Notes under the pieces: model-generated | What the model saw: the letters and a program-made list of their open reading frames with translations, nothing else | Databases searched by the model: none | What the model was told of the DNA's origin: nothing | Position numbers and translations under genes: made by a program | Source: Maea johnstoni | Taxonomy: Eukaryota > Annelida > Polychaeta > Spionida > Magelonidae | Assembly: GCA_963942565.1 (NCBI GenBank) | Contig: OZ012700.1 | Span: 22,528,717 to 22,592,716 of the forward strand | DNA length: 64,000 nucleotides | Reading direction: 5' to 3' | In this document: in pieces, positions 13,019 through 23,523 of the stretch | Layout of the letters: each line of letters begins with the position of its first letter | Numbering within the stretch: position 1 is the first letter of the stretch

Positions 13019-13475
13019 GGCACTGCCGCGTGAGAAAATCTCCTGTTTTTTTTTTGGTCTGGGGTTGACAGGTATGCATTAGATGCGGCCTGTCCACTTC
13101 TATAAGGCAGTAACCAATTGCAAGTAGTAGAGTACTGAGGGGGTGCCACAGACTAGGAATTATTTCGTGAAGGTGAATACCGCAAGGGGAATCCCCCATA
13201 ATGCCATATGACGTCATCGAGTTTTGTGTGGAGAATCGTGACGTAGCACTACATACACTGTACTGGAAAGATCACAGGCGATGGACACCTCAAATCTAAT
13301 GAAGTGGAGTGAGACCAGAGAAATAAATTTGAGAGCCTAGTACGAATGAATGAGGAAGGATGCGAACTGCTGGCCAAAATAGTTGGTGCAGCTGGGAAGA
13401 AAATACTGGCATCAAGACAATGAAGACGGTAATAGGAATAAGATCAAATGTGGCAGATGAGGACATATAAGCAAC

Positions 13476-14392
13476 TAGCTCACGTGAGCGTTTATGGGCG
13501 CCATCTATAGTCGGATGTTCATAGCTGCCCATTCAATGCTCACAACTTAACCTTCACAAACATGAGTAGAAGAAAGTAGAAATGTCTGTGCGCTCGATTC
13601 TAGTGAGGGCGCTGCGACTTTACTTGCATCTTGGCTCCTGTACCAACAATCCGCATCAATCGGCAGCAAAGATAATTTCGATTGCTGGCTTGGCACTTAA
13701 TTGTGCCAGGTTAAAAACTCGAAGCGGAGTGTCTGCTAGCTCCGCCATTTTGACGGCCATCGTTTTATTTAGTCTTAGAAGACCAACACATGGAATGGAA
13801 ACCAGCCGATCAACCTGAACATGCTAGCCTCAACCAGTGTCAATTAATAGTCGCTAATAGGTGCTCTGCCCAGCAGGTGGTGGAGATAAGGTTTCTCTGT
13901 AATGTAATCGATGCGGGAGCCCTGATTGGTCCTTGTTCCCACGTGACCTCGTGCTGCTGCCTTATCTGCTAGTCCTGGCATGAGGCTAGCATGTAACTAT
14001 AGGGCATATAGTAATTGGTCTCTCGTTACATATCCATTCTTTTCTTAATCCAAGATTTAGTTCATGAATTTTTCTCATTGGCTAGCTTCGATCATGTGCT
14101 CAATGACATCACCACAATGTCCACCATATTCCGAATGGTCTCTCTCGCCTCAGACTTTAAATTCACGAACGAAAACTTAATTTCCACTGATTTTGAAAAA
14201 AATTAACACCAGCCCGTAGTGAAATATGTCCGAGAAGCCAAGATATCACTGCATGTAAGTTTTGGACAGCGCATCTGTGCGCCGCCGGGTTGGTAAAATA
14301 CACAACCAAGACCCCAATAGGCGGAAGTCAGGGCGTAGATGTCATTAGTAACAACAGCATAAGAGGAAGACATCGTCGCACTCACAGGGCTA
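13476..14392. mobile_element. 917-bp Mutator-like non-autonomous element
   Basis: It is flanked by a perfect 9-bp duplication, ATAAGCAAC (13467-13475 and 14393-14401). Its ends are loosely inverted (TAGCTCACGTGAG against TAGCCCTGTGAG). The LINE at 33397 shows the empty site. A 9-bp target duplication fits Mutator-like elements, but the terminal repeats are weak. No transposase is seen. A 282-bp MITE is nested inside. Confidence 0.68.
13774..14055 (+). mobile_element. 282-bp MITE with 6-bp target duplication
   Basis: It is flanked by TTTAGT on both sides (13768-13773 and 14056-14061). It starts CTTAGAAGACCAACACATGG and ends CTTAATCCAAG. The copy at 32303-32590 is flanked by its own 6-bp duplication (CTTTAA), which confirms the borders. 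The interior carries CTGATTGGTCC and CACGTGACC. Superfamily unknown. Confidence 0.8.
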
Positions 14393-14973
14393 ATAAGCAA
14401 CATGAGATGTGTGTAAATGGGAGTACAAGTGCGTGAAAATATATGTATATATTGATCTGTACATACACATGTTACTTTATTGTTATTGTTACACTGTTGA
14501 TTTCCATGCTAATAACTAACACCATATCTGTATAGCAGGAAAGGGGTATCACCACTAACGCTATGTATGAATGGAGTCACAATACTGTGACGGAATGAAT
14601 GCTTGGGGAATGAGTAAGAAAGAGAGGAATGAGAGAAGGGTTTATATAACCACTAAACAGGGGGAGGGGGGTCGGGCGCCACCCCTAGATCAGGGGCCCA
14701 GTAGATAGAGATCTGGGAAAGGGGACCCCTCGGTAGCTCCCCTGTAGTGGGGTGAGCACGCGAGCCAAAGCGGTTGCCGATCATTACCTACCTAGTCATT
14801 TAGTCGGGGGGGGTTACAACACCACAATACATCTTTTTTTCATAACCAGACTGTTGCAAGGGCGTATGTCTAGGCATTGACCAAACTGACTCTGCATTGC
14901 TTAGAATGTTAATTTTCTATGTGAATTTGGCTATTTGGATGTTTATTAAATATTTTCGGGATCTCATTGTCAC

Positions 14974-15215
14974 CTGAGAGTAGTAGACAGGGAGTGGGCA
15001 CTTGTCTTGCGTCATCAAATTTCGCTGCCTCTCACTATCTGACCTAGATAGGATGACATCCCCCAGCCAGCCAGTCTCTCTGCGGCTGCATGCTTACTGC
15101 ACAGATCACGTGACCAAGACAACCCCAGGCTACAGCGCTTAACCCGAGGCGCAGATGCCGTAGAGGCTAGCATGCAGTACCTATGGGGTTGCGGATCAAG
15201 GGGATGTATTTTCTG
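14974..15215 (+). mobile_element. MITE with exact 7-bp duplication, 242 bp
   Basis: The element starts CTGAGAGTAGTAGACAGGG and ends GGATGTATTTTCTG, between two TTGTCAC copies (14967-14973, 15216-15222). The empty site is preserved at about 22346-22352 as TTGTCAA. Other copies are 20633-20934, 21156-21386, 21919-22149 and 54837-55328. A 7-bp duplication fits P, Dada or some hAT relatives; I do not choose between them. Confidence 0.85.
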
Positions 15216-15770
15216 TTGTCACCGAGATCATGAACATATTTATCCGAAGCACTGGGAAACGAGAAGTAAATTGTCTTGCCTATATAGTCTGTCTGACCAG
15301 AGACATTGATCTAAGTCACTGGCATGACTCAAGTTTGGCAATCGCTTTTTCCATTTTTTGTGACAAAACGTTCGAGTTTGCCATACAAACTTGGCAAACA
15401 TCTTAGTAGCACTACTACGTGTATGTTATTGTATAAACATATACCTTTTGTCTCAACTCCGCAAAATGTGGATTTTGCTCATTAGGTCCCATTCTAAAAT
15501 TTGCCAATTGCCAACAATACATTGTTTCATTGTACGATTTAAAAAATTATACCAAATATGAAGCTTCCGTGCATTGTTCGCCATTCAGTTATTTGTAATT
15601 GCGCAAACTACAATATTTATGACATTTCGGGTGTAATGCCTTAGTACTATTTGCGATAGCTCATGAGAAAATGCGGTGAAAAGTCCTGACTTGGCCATTC
15701 AGTCAGTCGGCCGTCCAGTACTCGTGCACTGACAAAAAGAGGTCAGTGCTACCTCATTGTTACTACCTAT

Positions 15771-16022
15771 ATAAAAGACACCTGAAAAAGCCCGAGCTAC
15801 TCTGCCAGTTACGGGGAAGTGCAAAAAATAAGTCCAGCCCGTCAAAGTCTGCGTAATATTACTATCAACGAGGTCCAAGCTTCGAATTGGCAGCATATTC
15901 AACGGTTATTTTAATAATGCCGTTGAAGTTAGAAAAAAATTATAGTAAAGTACGCCATTTCTAGTGTAATGAACGGCCAGCTGCTTGCGGGGGTCGGAGC
16001 TGCTCTCAACTTCCGGTTGAGC
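15771..16022. other. Intergenic
   Basis: No gene or recognised repeat seen. Confidence 0.4.
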
Positions 16023-16030
16023 ACAATCCA

Positions 16031-16126
16031 TAATTGCAGCGTGTAAATGTGCAATTCACACAGAATAGGTGAGATATGCATCTCACCTATTTCTAAATGT
16101 GTTTCTTTGCGAGATTAGCAAAGAAA
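16031..16126. repeat. Three consecutive short stem-loops
   Basis: AATTGCA/TGTGCAATT, then AATAGGTGAGAT with a 4-base loop and its complement (16064-16091), then TTTCTTTGC/GCAAAGAAA (16102-16126) lie back to back. The stems are short but the last two are perfect. Confidence 0.55.
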
Positions 16127-16204
16127 TTCATAAATCATGAGCAAAAGAACGATGTGTTCCGTTGGCATGTGAACTTAGTGTGTTAATTTCAGTTGGATAT
16201 CGCG

Positions 16205-16292
16205 GCTTAGATTCGTGGCTTAGAGGATAGACGTTCGCTCCACGACATTTGGTGCGGACGTGGCGGGATCGATTCCCATTAGGGGAAGGTGA
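16205..16292 (+). mobile_element. tRNA-like sequence, probable SINE head
   Basis: An A-box-like TGGCTTAGAGGATAG and a B-box-like GGGATCGATTCCC lie about 45 bp apart, as in tRNA-derived Pol III promoters. The arms do not fold into a clean cloverleaf with a matched acceptor stem, so a functional tRNA gene is unlikely. A SINE head or tRNA pseudogene is the better reading. Confidence 0.5.
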
Positions 16293-16516
16293 CAGAACAT
16301 GACTCCTCTTTTCTTTTGAGAGAGAGAAAATAAGACATTTTCGTCTGTCCATATCTGACCCAAAATAATTTACAATTTTTTATTGATGTAAATGAAGAAA
16401 TCCATACATACACACACATCAAAGTGGGATACACTGTTTAATTGTCATTAGAGAGACCACATATTAGTAACAGGTTAAAATTGTCCAACTTTGTAAAATA
16501 ATAACACACACACACG

Positions 16517-16519
<3 letters not shown>

Positions 16520-16608
<89 letters not shown>

Positions 16609-16631
16609 TATATACACATATATATATATAC

Positions 16632-16686
<55 letters not shown>

Positions 16687-16691
16687 CATAT

Positions 16692-16723
<32 letters not shown>

Positions 16724-16804
16724 TCATATATACAAATATAAGCATATATATATATATATATATATATATACATTATACATATATTCTATATATATATATA
16801 TAAC

Positions 16805-16891
<87 letters not shown>

Positions 16892-16893
16892 TA

Positions 16894-16970
<77 letters not shown>

Positions 16971-16991
16971 CGTGTGTGTGTATCGTTATAC

Positions 16992-17023
<32 letters not shown>

Positions 17024-17029
17024 ATATAT
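16520..17029. repeat. (TA)n microsatellite, ~510 bp
   Basis: Nearly continuous TA repeats with CACA and TTTA interruptions. All reading frames here are low-complexity artefacts. Confidence 0.97.
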
Positions 17030-17481
17030 TAGTGCTGGGACTCGGCCTAGAAAATTAACTCGAGCGCTCGGCAAATCTAACGACCAAAACTCGAGTCCAT
17101 ATCGAGTTTTACGGCCACATTGACAAGATCTCAAGGCGAGTGATTTGAAACAACACTGCGCCTCGGTATACACCGGCACATGCCAGGCTCACGTAAAAGT
17201 GTACCGCGGCAGTGTGAATCGGTGAACCAGAAAATGGCGTAGTACGCATTTGACACGGAGACTTGAGGAAAACACATTTTACTACTGGAAATGTGGTGCA
17301 AATCTGGGAGTTATGGCCATCGCTAGGCCACACATGCATCGGACGCATGTGTTGCTATTAAAATGTCATTAAAATATCATCAGCTCGTTATTTCCGAGCG
17401 CTCTATTTCTGGACTCGAGTGCTCGGATCGCATGCCCCAGTGACCAAGTGGTCGAGTTTCCGATTACTCGTCCCACCACTA
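17030..17481. mobile_element. hAT-like MITE (TAGTG(C/G)TGGGAC ends)
   Basis: It starts TAGTGCTGGGACTCGG and ends with the inverse of TAGTGGTGGGACGAG, flanked by ATATATAT on both sides. The interior has repeated ACTCGAG and GAGCGCTCG words. It sits in the middle of a long (TA)n tract. Confidence 0.78.
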
Positions 17482-17952
<471 letters not shown>

Positions 17953-18152
17953 NNNNNNNNNNNNNNNNNNNNNNNNNNNNNNNNNNNNNNNNNNNNNNNN
18001 NNNNNNNNNNNNNNNNNNNNNNNNNNNNNNNNNNNNNNNNNNNNNNNNNNNNNNNNNNNNNNNNNNNNNNNNNNNNNNNNNNNNNNNNNNNNNNNNNNNN
18101 NNNNNNNNNNNNNNNNNNNNNNNNNNNNNNNNNNNNNNNNNNNNNNNNNNNN
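17953..18152. other. Assembly gap (200 N)
   Basis: Exactly 200 N characters. It lies between a G-run and the left end of a foldback MITE, both hard to sequence. The true length is unknown. Confidence 1.
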
Positions 18153-18157
18153 CTTAA

Positions 18158-18453
18158 AAGGGCAATTACACCATGAATAAAACTTAGGCCAAAATAGTTT
18201 CTTAAAGTATTCTCTACTTAAACCCAAGTTCCCACCACTGCCAATCTTCATACAAGAGGTATATTACTGTTTAAACACATCCTAACACACAAGAAATGGA
18301 GGTACTGGGAGCGGCCATTTTGTGTTTTAGGATGTGTTTAAACAGCAATATGCTTCTTGTATGAAGGTTGGCAGTGGTGGGAACTTGGGTTTAAATAGAG
18401 AATACTCTAAGAAACTATTTGGGCCTAAGTTTTATTCATGGTGTAATTGTCCT
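18158..18453. mobile_element. Long-arm foldback MITE, TTAA target
   Basis: Arms of about 120 bp are inverted copies: AGGGCAATTACACCATGAATAAAA on the left is mirrored at the right as TTTTATTCATGGTGTAATTG. TTAA lies at both borders (18154-18157, 18454-18457). The centre is a short loop around GCGGCCATTTTG. Partial relatives are 22876-22923, 42265-42430, 42587-42720 and 43735-43852. Confidence 0.85.
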
Positions 18454-18459
18454 TTAAGT

Positions 18460-19043
18460 TTAACACACTTAACACTATAGACTGGTGCATCATGCTGCTG
18501 GTGTTTTCTAGGAATTTGCACATACATATATTATCAAGATTAAATTATCAACATGAGCACAGCATAGCCACCAATTTTCAGGAACGTGAAAACATATAAT
18601 GAATACTAATTTTCAGTGCTGGAAAAGACAAGACCATAATATCAACAGATTCAACACAGTCTCAGAGGGTCAGAATATCATGGCCACTGATGTCTTAAGA
18701 ATAGCTGATCTTTGGAATACATGTGCCTGTTGAAAGGTTTTCAGACAGTATAAAGTGTAGGACAGGACATAAGAATGAGGTAGGGATAGATACTGTATAA
18801 CTGGTATTTTTACAGGTATTTAATTTTCGCGCTCCCCATGATAGCGCCAAAATATCATCCTTCAAATAAATATCTATAAAGTAATAGAAATATAGTTTTA
18901 GTGCTTGAATGCATGAACTTAAAGTAGCGCAAATACCCTCTAGCAGGGCTGTGAAGCAAAATTTTTAGCACTGCAAATTAAAGCTGTATACAGTGGGTGA
19001 CCAGAGACTAAACTATTTGAGATTGGAGCAGGTTTCAACTTCA
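18460..19043. other. Intergenic, one repeat scrap
   Basis: No gene seen. 18926-19000 (GCAAATACCCTCTAGCAGGG) is related to the inverse of 21387-21450. Confidence 0.45.
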
Positions 19044-19249
19044 CCCTTCCAATGCTGAGGCTATTTTTGTCCAAAGCACAATTGCAAGGATGCAAAGATT
19101 TTTGAAAAGTAACTGAACACTGTCTACCTGGTATTCATTGGATAGCTCTCGCTGTGAAGATGAGTACCCATGTGTAAGGGATTCAGTCATTTTTCAGTTT
19201 TCTTTGCATCCTTTCGTATTGGCCAAATTAGCAACCAGCAGCATAAGGG
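19044..19249. mobile_element. piggyBac-like MITE (CCCTTATGCTGCTGGT family), inverted
   Basis: The reverse-oriented copy ends CAGCAGCATAAGGG|TTAA at the right. Its left border TTCA is a worn TTAA. It shares the MITE body seen at 28925-29128, including the mirrored TTTTCAAAAATCTTTGC part. Confidence 0.8.
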
Positions 19250-19253
19250 TTAA

Positions 19254-19544
19254 ATATCAAGATATTTCCTGCTTAATGGCCTGACAGTTAGTCATCTCTT
19301 GTTTTATAGGAAGTTATGATCAAAAAGGTTACCCGTACCAGGCTACCCCTATTTTACCCCTATTTTTGCTGTCTTATTGAAATTCAATATGGCTGCCAAG
19401 ATGGCCACTAAGCAGACCCATAGGACACAAGTTGGCGCGGGGAACAAAAAAAAATAGTAAAATTCAGCACCTCAGGATTCCAAAAATGTGAGTTAAAAAA
19501 ATGTATCATGAGGGTGCGCGTAAGCCCCCCGTTCCTACTAGACT
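19254..19544. other. Intergenic
   Basis: No gene or matched repeat seen. Confidence 0.4.
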
Positions 19545-19860
19545 AACACTGCCCATTCACAACAACCCACTGCTGTGGTTCCTCTGGCTCTGGACCTGAT
19601 GTTGGGGTAATTAATGTCTAATGGCAGAATTCACACTGAAAGGGTCTTTCCAAAGTGTGTGTTCTATCACAGGGTAAAACTATAGTTTTACCCTTTCCAG
19701 ACATTTCATGTATATTCTTCATAGTCTCCAAATTGTTACACTTAAAGATATATACAATCAACAGCTGCTACCTATCTGTATAAGCTAATCTTTCATTGAA
19801 TATCTATTATGATTACAGACATCATGTCATCTCCAGGGTGTGGTAGATGAATAGGATGTC
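19545..19860 (-). pseudogene. Zinc-finger gene 3' relic with tail
   Basis: On the minus strand the first 150 bases give a worn finger start (PFQCEFCH) followed by sequence that reads GPEPEEPQQWVVV at the protein level, the tail of the zinc-finger genes here. Most of the terminal finger between them is gone. 19614-19860 is a near copy of 4225-4470. This confirms that the tail was part of more than the four surviving genes. Confidence 0.75.
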
Positions 19861-20023
19861 AATTGCAATACAGGAAATAATCCGATTATCGCACCAGATA
19901 GGGTGGCAGTCTAGAGTGACCATCCAAATCAAAGGTGCCACTGCAGTGATAATGGGCTGATTAGCTAATCCCCTAGTCAAGCCTACCTTTAATTAGGCAT
20001 TGTTGTAAATGATAACTTACTTC

Positions 20024-20090
20024 ACATTTGATGAAACATAAACAAATTCACACAGAAGAAAGACCCTTCCAGTGTGACTACTGCATCTAG
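20024..20090 (+). pseudogene. Single zinc-finger relic
   Basis: The plus strand reads SHLMKHKQIHTEERPFQCDYC and then stops. That is the end of one C2H2 finger, its linker and the start of the next, in the style of the local family. No further fingers follow. Confidence 0.7.
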
Positions 20091-20157
20091 GGTTATATGG
20101 ATGAAACATAAGTCTAAAACATATACATTTTGTTCACATGAGTATACATATCTAGTA

Positions 20158-20290
20158 ATAGATGGTACAGTATAGGTATTTGGCATTATTGGCTAACAAA
20201 GAAGGCCGCCATCTAGCTATAGTCATAGATGGAACAGTATAGGTATTTGGCATTACTGGCTAACAGAGTAGCCTGCCATCTGGCTATATT
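20158..20290. repeat. Two-copy tandem repeat, ~68 bp
   Basis: GTACAGTATAGGTATTTGGC and the following GCCATCTAGCTATA are repeated once with a few changes. Confidence 0.75.
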
Positions 20291-20632
20291 GAGTTAGCTA
20301 GACTAGTCAGTAAGTAAGCTTTCAGTAAGTAAGCTTTCCATTCGAAACTCTGATTTCAAGCTCAAAACTTGATTTGAAGCAAATTTGGTTAAAATTTGGT
20401 TGTCCCAGTTGAACTGGGCAATCCATTTTCATGACCCCATCTGTTTATACCATATTCAAACTATTTCAGCCATCAAACATGTATTAAATTGCCACTTTTG
20501 ATTGAATTTTTTTTTATCATTTTAAGCTATTATTTGGTTATTTCTGATGTAGGGGTAGGCAGAAAAGAAAGTCCCATAAAATCACGCTCAGACTGAATTG
20601 CCAACATGTTAACACTATCCAATGTGTTCAAC

Positions 20633-20934
20633 CTGAGAGTAGTAGACAGGGAGTGGGCACTGTGCATGCATCATCAAATTTCGCTGCCTGACACCACTAT
20701 GAGTCATTGATAACCTGTGTACCCCAGGATTGGCTGCCTGCTGGTTTCACAGGCCCTGGGTCAGACTGAAATTGCCGCGATTCCAGCAACATCCTGCCAG
20801 CCTTTTTCTGCAAAAAATCACGTGACCAATACTTCCCCAGGGCCAGGCTACACCGCGTAACCCGAGGCGCACATACCATAGGTACTAGCATGCTGTGCCT
20901 ATGGGGTTGCGGATCAAGGGGATGTATTTCTCTG
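20633..20934 (+). mobile_element. 7-bp-TSD MITE, 302 bp
   Basis: Flanked by GTTCAAC (20626-20632, 20935-20941); the empty site is intact in 5540-6150. It carries CACGTGACCAAT at 20819-20830. It is about 60 bp longer than the copy at 14974. Confidence 0.88.
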
Positions 20935-21155
20935 GTTCAACAGACCCAGGAGCAGTTTTTGAATACACTAAACCAATGTTGACATGCACCTTGGGGTTGT
21001 GGCTGAGCTCAGAAAATAAGAGTTACTGCAAATAACCATGGCCATAAGTATATACTATGTATCTATATAACATCTGGAGCTTCAGTTACGAAAAATGATT
21101 ATAAAGAAATTCCATAAATCACTCGTTTTTGGCCATTTTCGGGTGAAAATGCCAC

Positions 21156-21446
21156 CTGGGAGTAGACAGGTAGTGGGCACTGTGCATGCATCATGATCAT
21201 CAAATTTCGCTGCCTCCCACTATATGAGTCATAGATAACCTGTGTACCCCAGGATTGGCTGCCTGCTGAAAAAAATCACGTGACCAATACATCCTCAGGC
21301 TACACCGCGTAACCCGAGGCGCACATACCCTAGGTACTAGCATGCTGTGCCTATGGGGTTGCGGATCAAGGGGATGTATTTCTCTGATGCAGCTTTGATT
21401 TGGGAGTGCTCAAATTTCACTCAACAGCCCTGCTGGAGGGTATTTG
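21156..21446 (+). mobile_element. 7-bp-TSD MITE family plus 60-bp extension
   Basis: The family body runs from CTGGGAGTAGACAGG to ATTTCTCTG at 21386. The inserted DNA continues to 21446 with a piece related to 18926-19000 before the flank TGCCAC resumes. The insertion as a whole is bounded by TGCCAC (21150-21155, 21447-21452). Confidence 0.75.
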
Positions 21447-21918
21447 TGCCACCAATCTCGGAGTCCAAATGAGTTAAAGCAATGTTAACATGCTTCATTA
21501 GATGCGGCTTGTCCAATTCTATAAGGCAGCTAGTAACCAATTGCAAGTAGTAGAGTACTGAGGGGGGTGCTACTGAAACCCTACCTAGCCCACAGACTAG
21601 GAATATTAGTTCGTGAAGGTGAATACCGCAAGGGGAATCCCCCATAATGCCATATGACGTCATCGAGTTTTGTGTGGACAATCGTGACGTAGCACTACAT
21701 ACATACACTGTACTGGAAAGATCACAGGCTGGACACCTCAAATCTAATGAAGTGGAGTGAGACAAAAGCGGCCATCGAAGTGTAGGTAGCCATAGGCCCT
21801 TGCATTTGCAACAGTCGGAAAAAAGTAGATTTATTGTGGTGTTATCACTGTTGAACTTGAACCCCCCCCCCCCCCCCCCAACTGACTAAAGAGCGAAGCT
21901 TTAGTCATTTAGTCAGGG

Positions 21919-22149
21919 CTGAGAGAAGTAGACAGGGAGTGGGCACTGGTCATGAATCATCAAATTTCGCTGCCTCTCACTATCTGACCTAGATTGGATG
22001 ACATCCCCCAGCCAGCCAGTGCATGCTTACTGCACAGATCACGTGACCAATACAACCCCAAGCTACAGCGCGTAACTCGAGGCGCAGATTCCGTAGAGGC
22101 TAGCATGCAGTACCTATGGGGTTGCGGACCAAGGGGATGTATTTCTCTG
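21919..22149 (+). mobile_element. 7-bp-TSD MITE copy
   Basis: Starts CTGAGAGAAGTAGACAGG, ends ATTTCTCTG and has CACGTGACCAAT at 22040-22051. Its flanks, GTCAGGG and GTCCAGGG, are slightly different copies next to a variable G-run. Confidence 0.8.
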
Positions 22150-22557
22150 GTCCAGGGGGGGGGGGGGGGGGGGGAGGTTACAACACCACAATACATCTTT
22201 TTTTTTCATAATCAGACTGTTGCAAATGCAAGGGCGTATGTCTAGGCACTGACCAAACTGACTCTGCATTGCCTAGATTCTACAATGTTGATTTTCTATG
22301 TTAATTTAGCTATTTGGATGTTTATTAAATATTTTCGAGATCTCATTGTCAACGAGATCATGAACATATTTATCCGAAGCACTGGGAAACGAGAAGTAAA
22401 TTGCCTTGCCTATATAGTCTGTCTGACCAGAGACATTGATCTAAGTCACTGGCATGACTTGAGTTTGGCAATCGCTTTTTCCATTTTTTGTGACAAAACG
22501 CTCAAGTTTGCCATCCAAACTTGGCAAACATCTTAGTAGCACTACTACGTGTATGTA

Positions 22558-22767
22558 CAGTGTATAAACATACGTTTTGTCTCAACTCCACAAAATGTGG
22601 ATTTTGCTCATTAGGTCCCATTCTAAAATTTGCCAATTGCCAACAATACAAATTTCGCGTGGTTGTACTGTTGCCAATTATTGGCAATGGCCAAATTTTA
22701 CAATGGGACCTAATGAGCAAAATCAACATTTTGCGGACTTGAGACAAAAAGTATGTTTATACATGGG
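22558..22767. repeat. ~210-bp palindrome present in copy B only
   Basis: The left arm (TTTGTCTCAACTCCACAAAA, TTTGCTCATTAGGTCCCATT) is repeated inverted on the right after a short centre at about 22650-22665. Copy A has only the left arm. Overlapping reading frames on both strands are palindrome by-products. Confidence 0.8.
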
Positions 22768-22875
22768 GACTTAGCCAGGATTTGGAGAGTAGGGTGTTCA
22801 AATTGAGGTTTGGTGCATACAGGGTGTCCTGGTAATCAAACGCACCGCATTCGATGCGGTCGCTCATGGGAAATA

Positions 22876-22923
22876 CCATAAGAAACTATTTGGGCCTCTG
22901 TTTTATTCATGGTGGAATTGTCC
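22876..22923. mobile_element. Fragment of the TTAA foldback MITE
   Basis: Right-end fragment, reading AGAAACTATTTGGGCC through TTCATGGTGGAATTGTCC to TTAA (22924-22927). Confidence 0.7.
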
Positions 22924-23523
22924 TTTAAGATAAATAAAATATGAACAGCCCTTACCCATTCTTGAAGGGGAGATTTCTGAGACATGATCAGTGTGTACCT
23001 TTCCAGTCATCATAGTTCGAAGGATGTGGAAGAAAAAAACTCTGTCATGTAGGCAAAAATTCATTTTTGAAATCATTGATACTAAACCTTTTCTAGCCAT
23101 GCAAGGTGGATCCGATCCCATTTTCCCTGCTGGCTCATATGAAGGTCACACCAAATCTCTCTGCTGTCATATTTCAGGGCACTCTGCCAAGGCGGCGATA
23201 CCGTCTTCCGGTGGATTGCTACACGACTAGTATCTCTGCTACTGATCACAAGATCACTCTACATGTTTTTGAAGTTACGTTCTGTTTCATTGTACGATTT
23301 AAAAAATTATACCAAATATGAAGCTTCCATGCATTGTTCGCCATTCAGTTATTTGTAATTGCGCAAACTACGATATTTATGACATTTCGGGTGTAATGCC
23401 TTAGTACTATTTGCGATAGCTCATGAGAAAATGCGGTGAAAAGTCCTGACTTGGCCATTCAGTCAGTGGGCCGTCCAGTACTCGTGCACTGACATAAAGA
23501 GGTCAATGCTACGTCATTGTTGA

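Larger units (their letters stand above)
13310..14792 (+). mobile_element. LINE 3' end, 5'-truncated, with nested insertions
   Basis: 13320-13430 matches the end of the reading frame in the LINE at 33397-36744 (protein words such as EEGCE-LAKIVGAAGKKILAS). 14402-14792 matches its 3' UTR, including GGGCGCCACCCCTAGATCAG and GGTAGCTCCCCTGTAG, and ends in an (ACCT)n-type tail. A 917-bp element lies between these parts. Only the last part of the protein survives. The LINE clade is not assignable from so little. Confidence 0.78.
13075..15770. repeat. Local duplication 2, copy A (interrupted)
   Basis: 13075-13309, 14793-15523 and 15524-15770 match 21494-21763, 21900-22650 and 23285-23523 in the same order. 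Copy A is split by a LINE 3' end (13310-14792) and by a 242-bp MITE (14974-15215). Copy B lacks both and so shows the empty sites. No host gene is apparent. Confidence 0.85.
20285..21493. repeat. Local duplication 1, copy with two insertions
   Basis: This copy pairs with 5540-6150 but is split at GTTCAAC by a 302-bp MITE and at TGCCAC by a 291-bp insertion. It joins local duplication 2 copy B directly at CATTAGATGCGG. Confidence 0.85.
21494..23523. repeat. Local duplication 2, copy B
   Basis: Matches copy A (13075-15770) in three blocks. It lacks the LINE and the 14974 MITE, but has its own MITE at 21919-22149 and extra DNA at 22651-23284. A C-run lies near 21862 and a G-run near 22157. Confidence 0.85.

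Noticed and set aside
13186-13222. TGACGTCA site as a CREB-type promoter
   Set aside because: It lies in a duplicated non-coding segment with no gene start nearby; a bare 8-mer is not enough.
16205-16292. Functional tRNA gene
   Set aside because: A- and B-box words are present, but no matching acceptor stem or clean anticodon arm could be drawn.
16464-17123. Tyr/Ile-rich open frames across the TA tracts (also at 10152-10398 and 17369-17694)
   Set aside because: Low-complexity translation of a dinucleotide microsatellite.
22502-22747. Two overlapping 73-81-aa frames on opposite strands
   Set aside because: Mirror images caused by the palindrome at 22558-22767.
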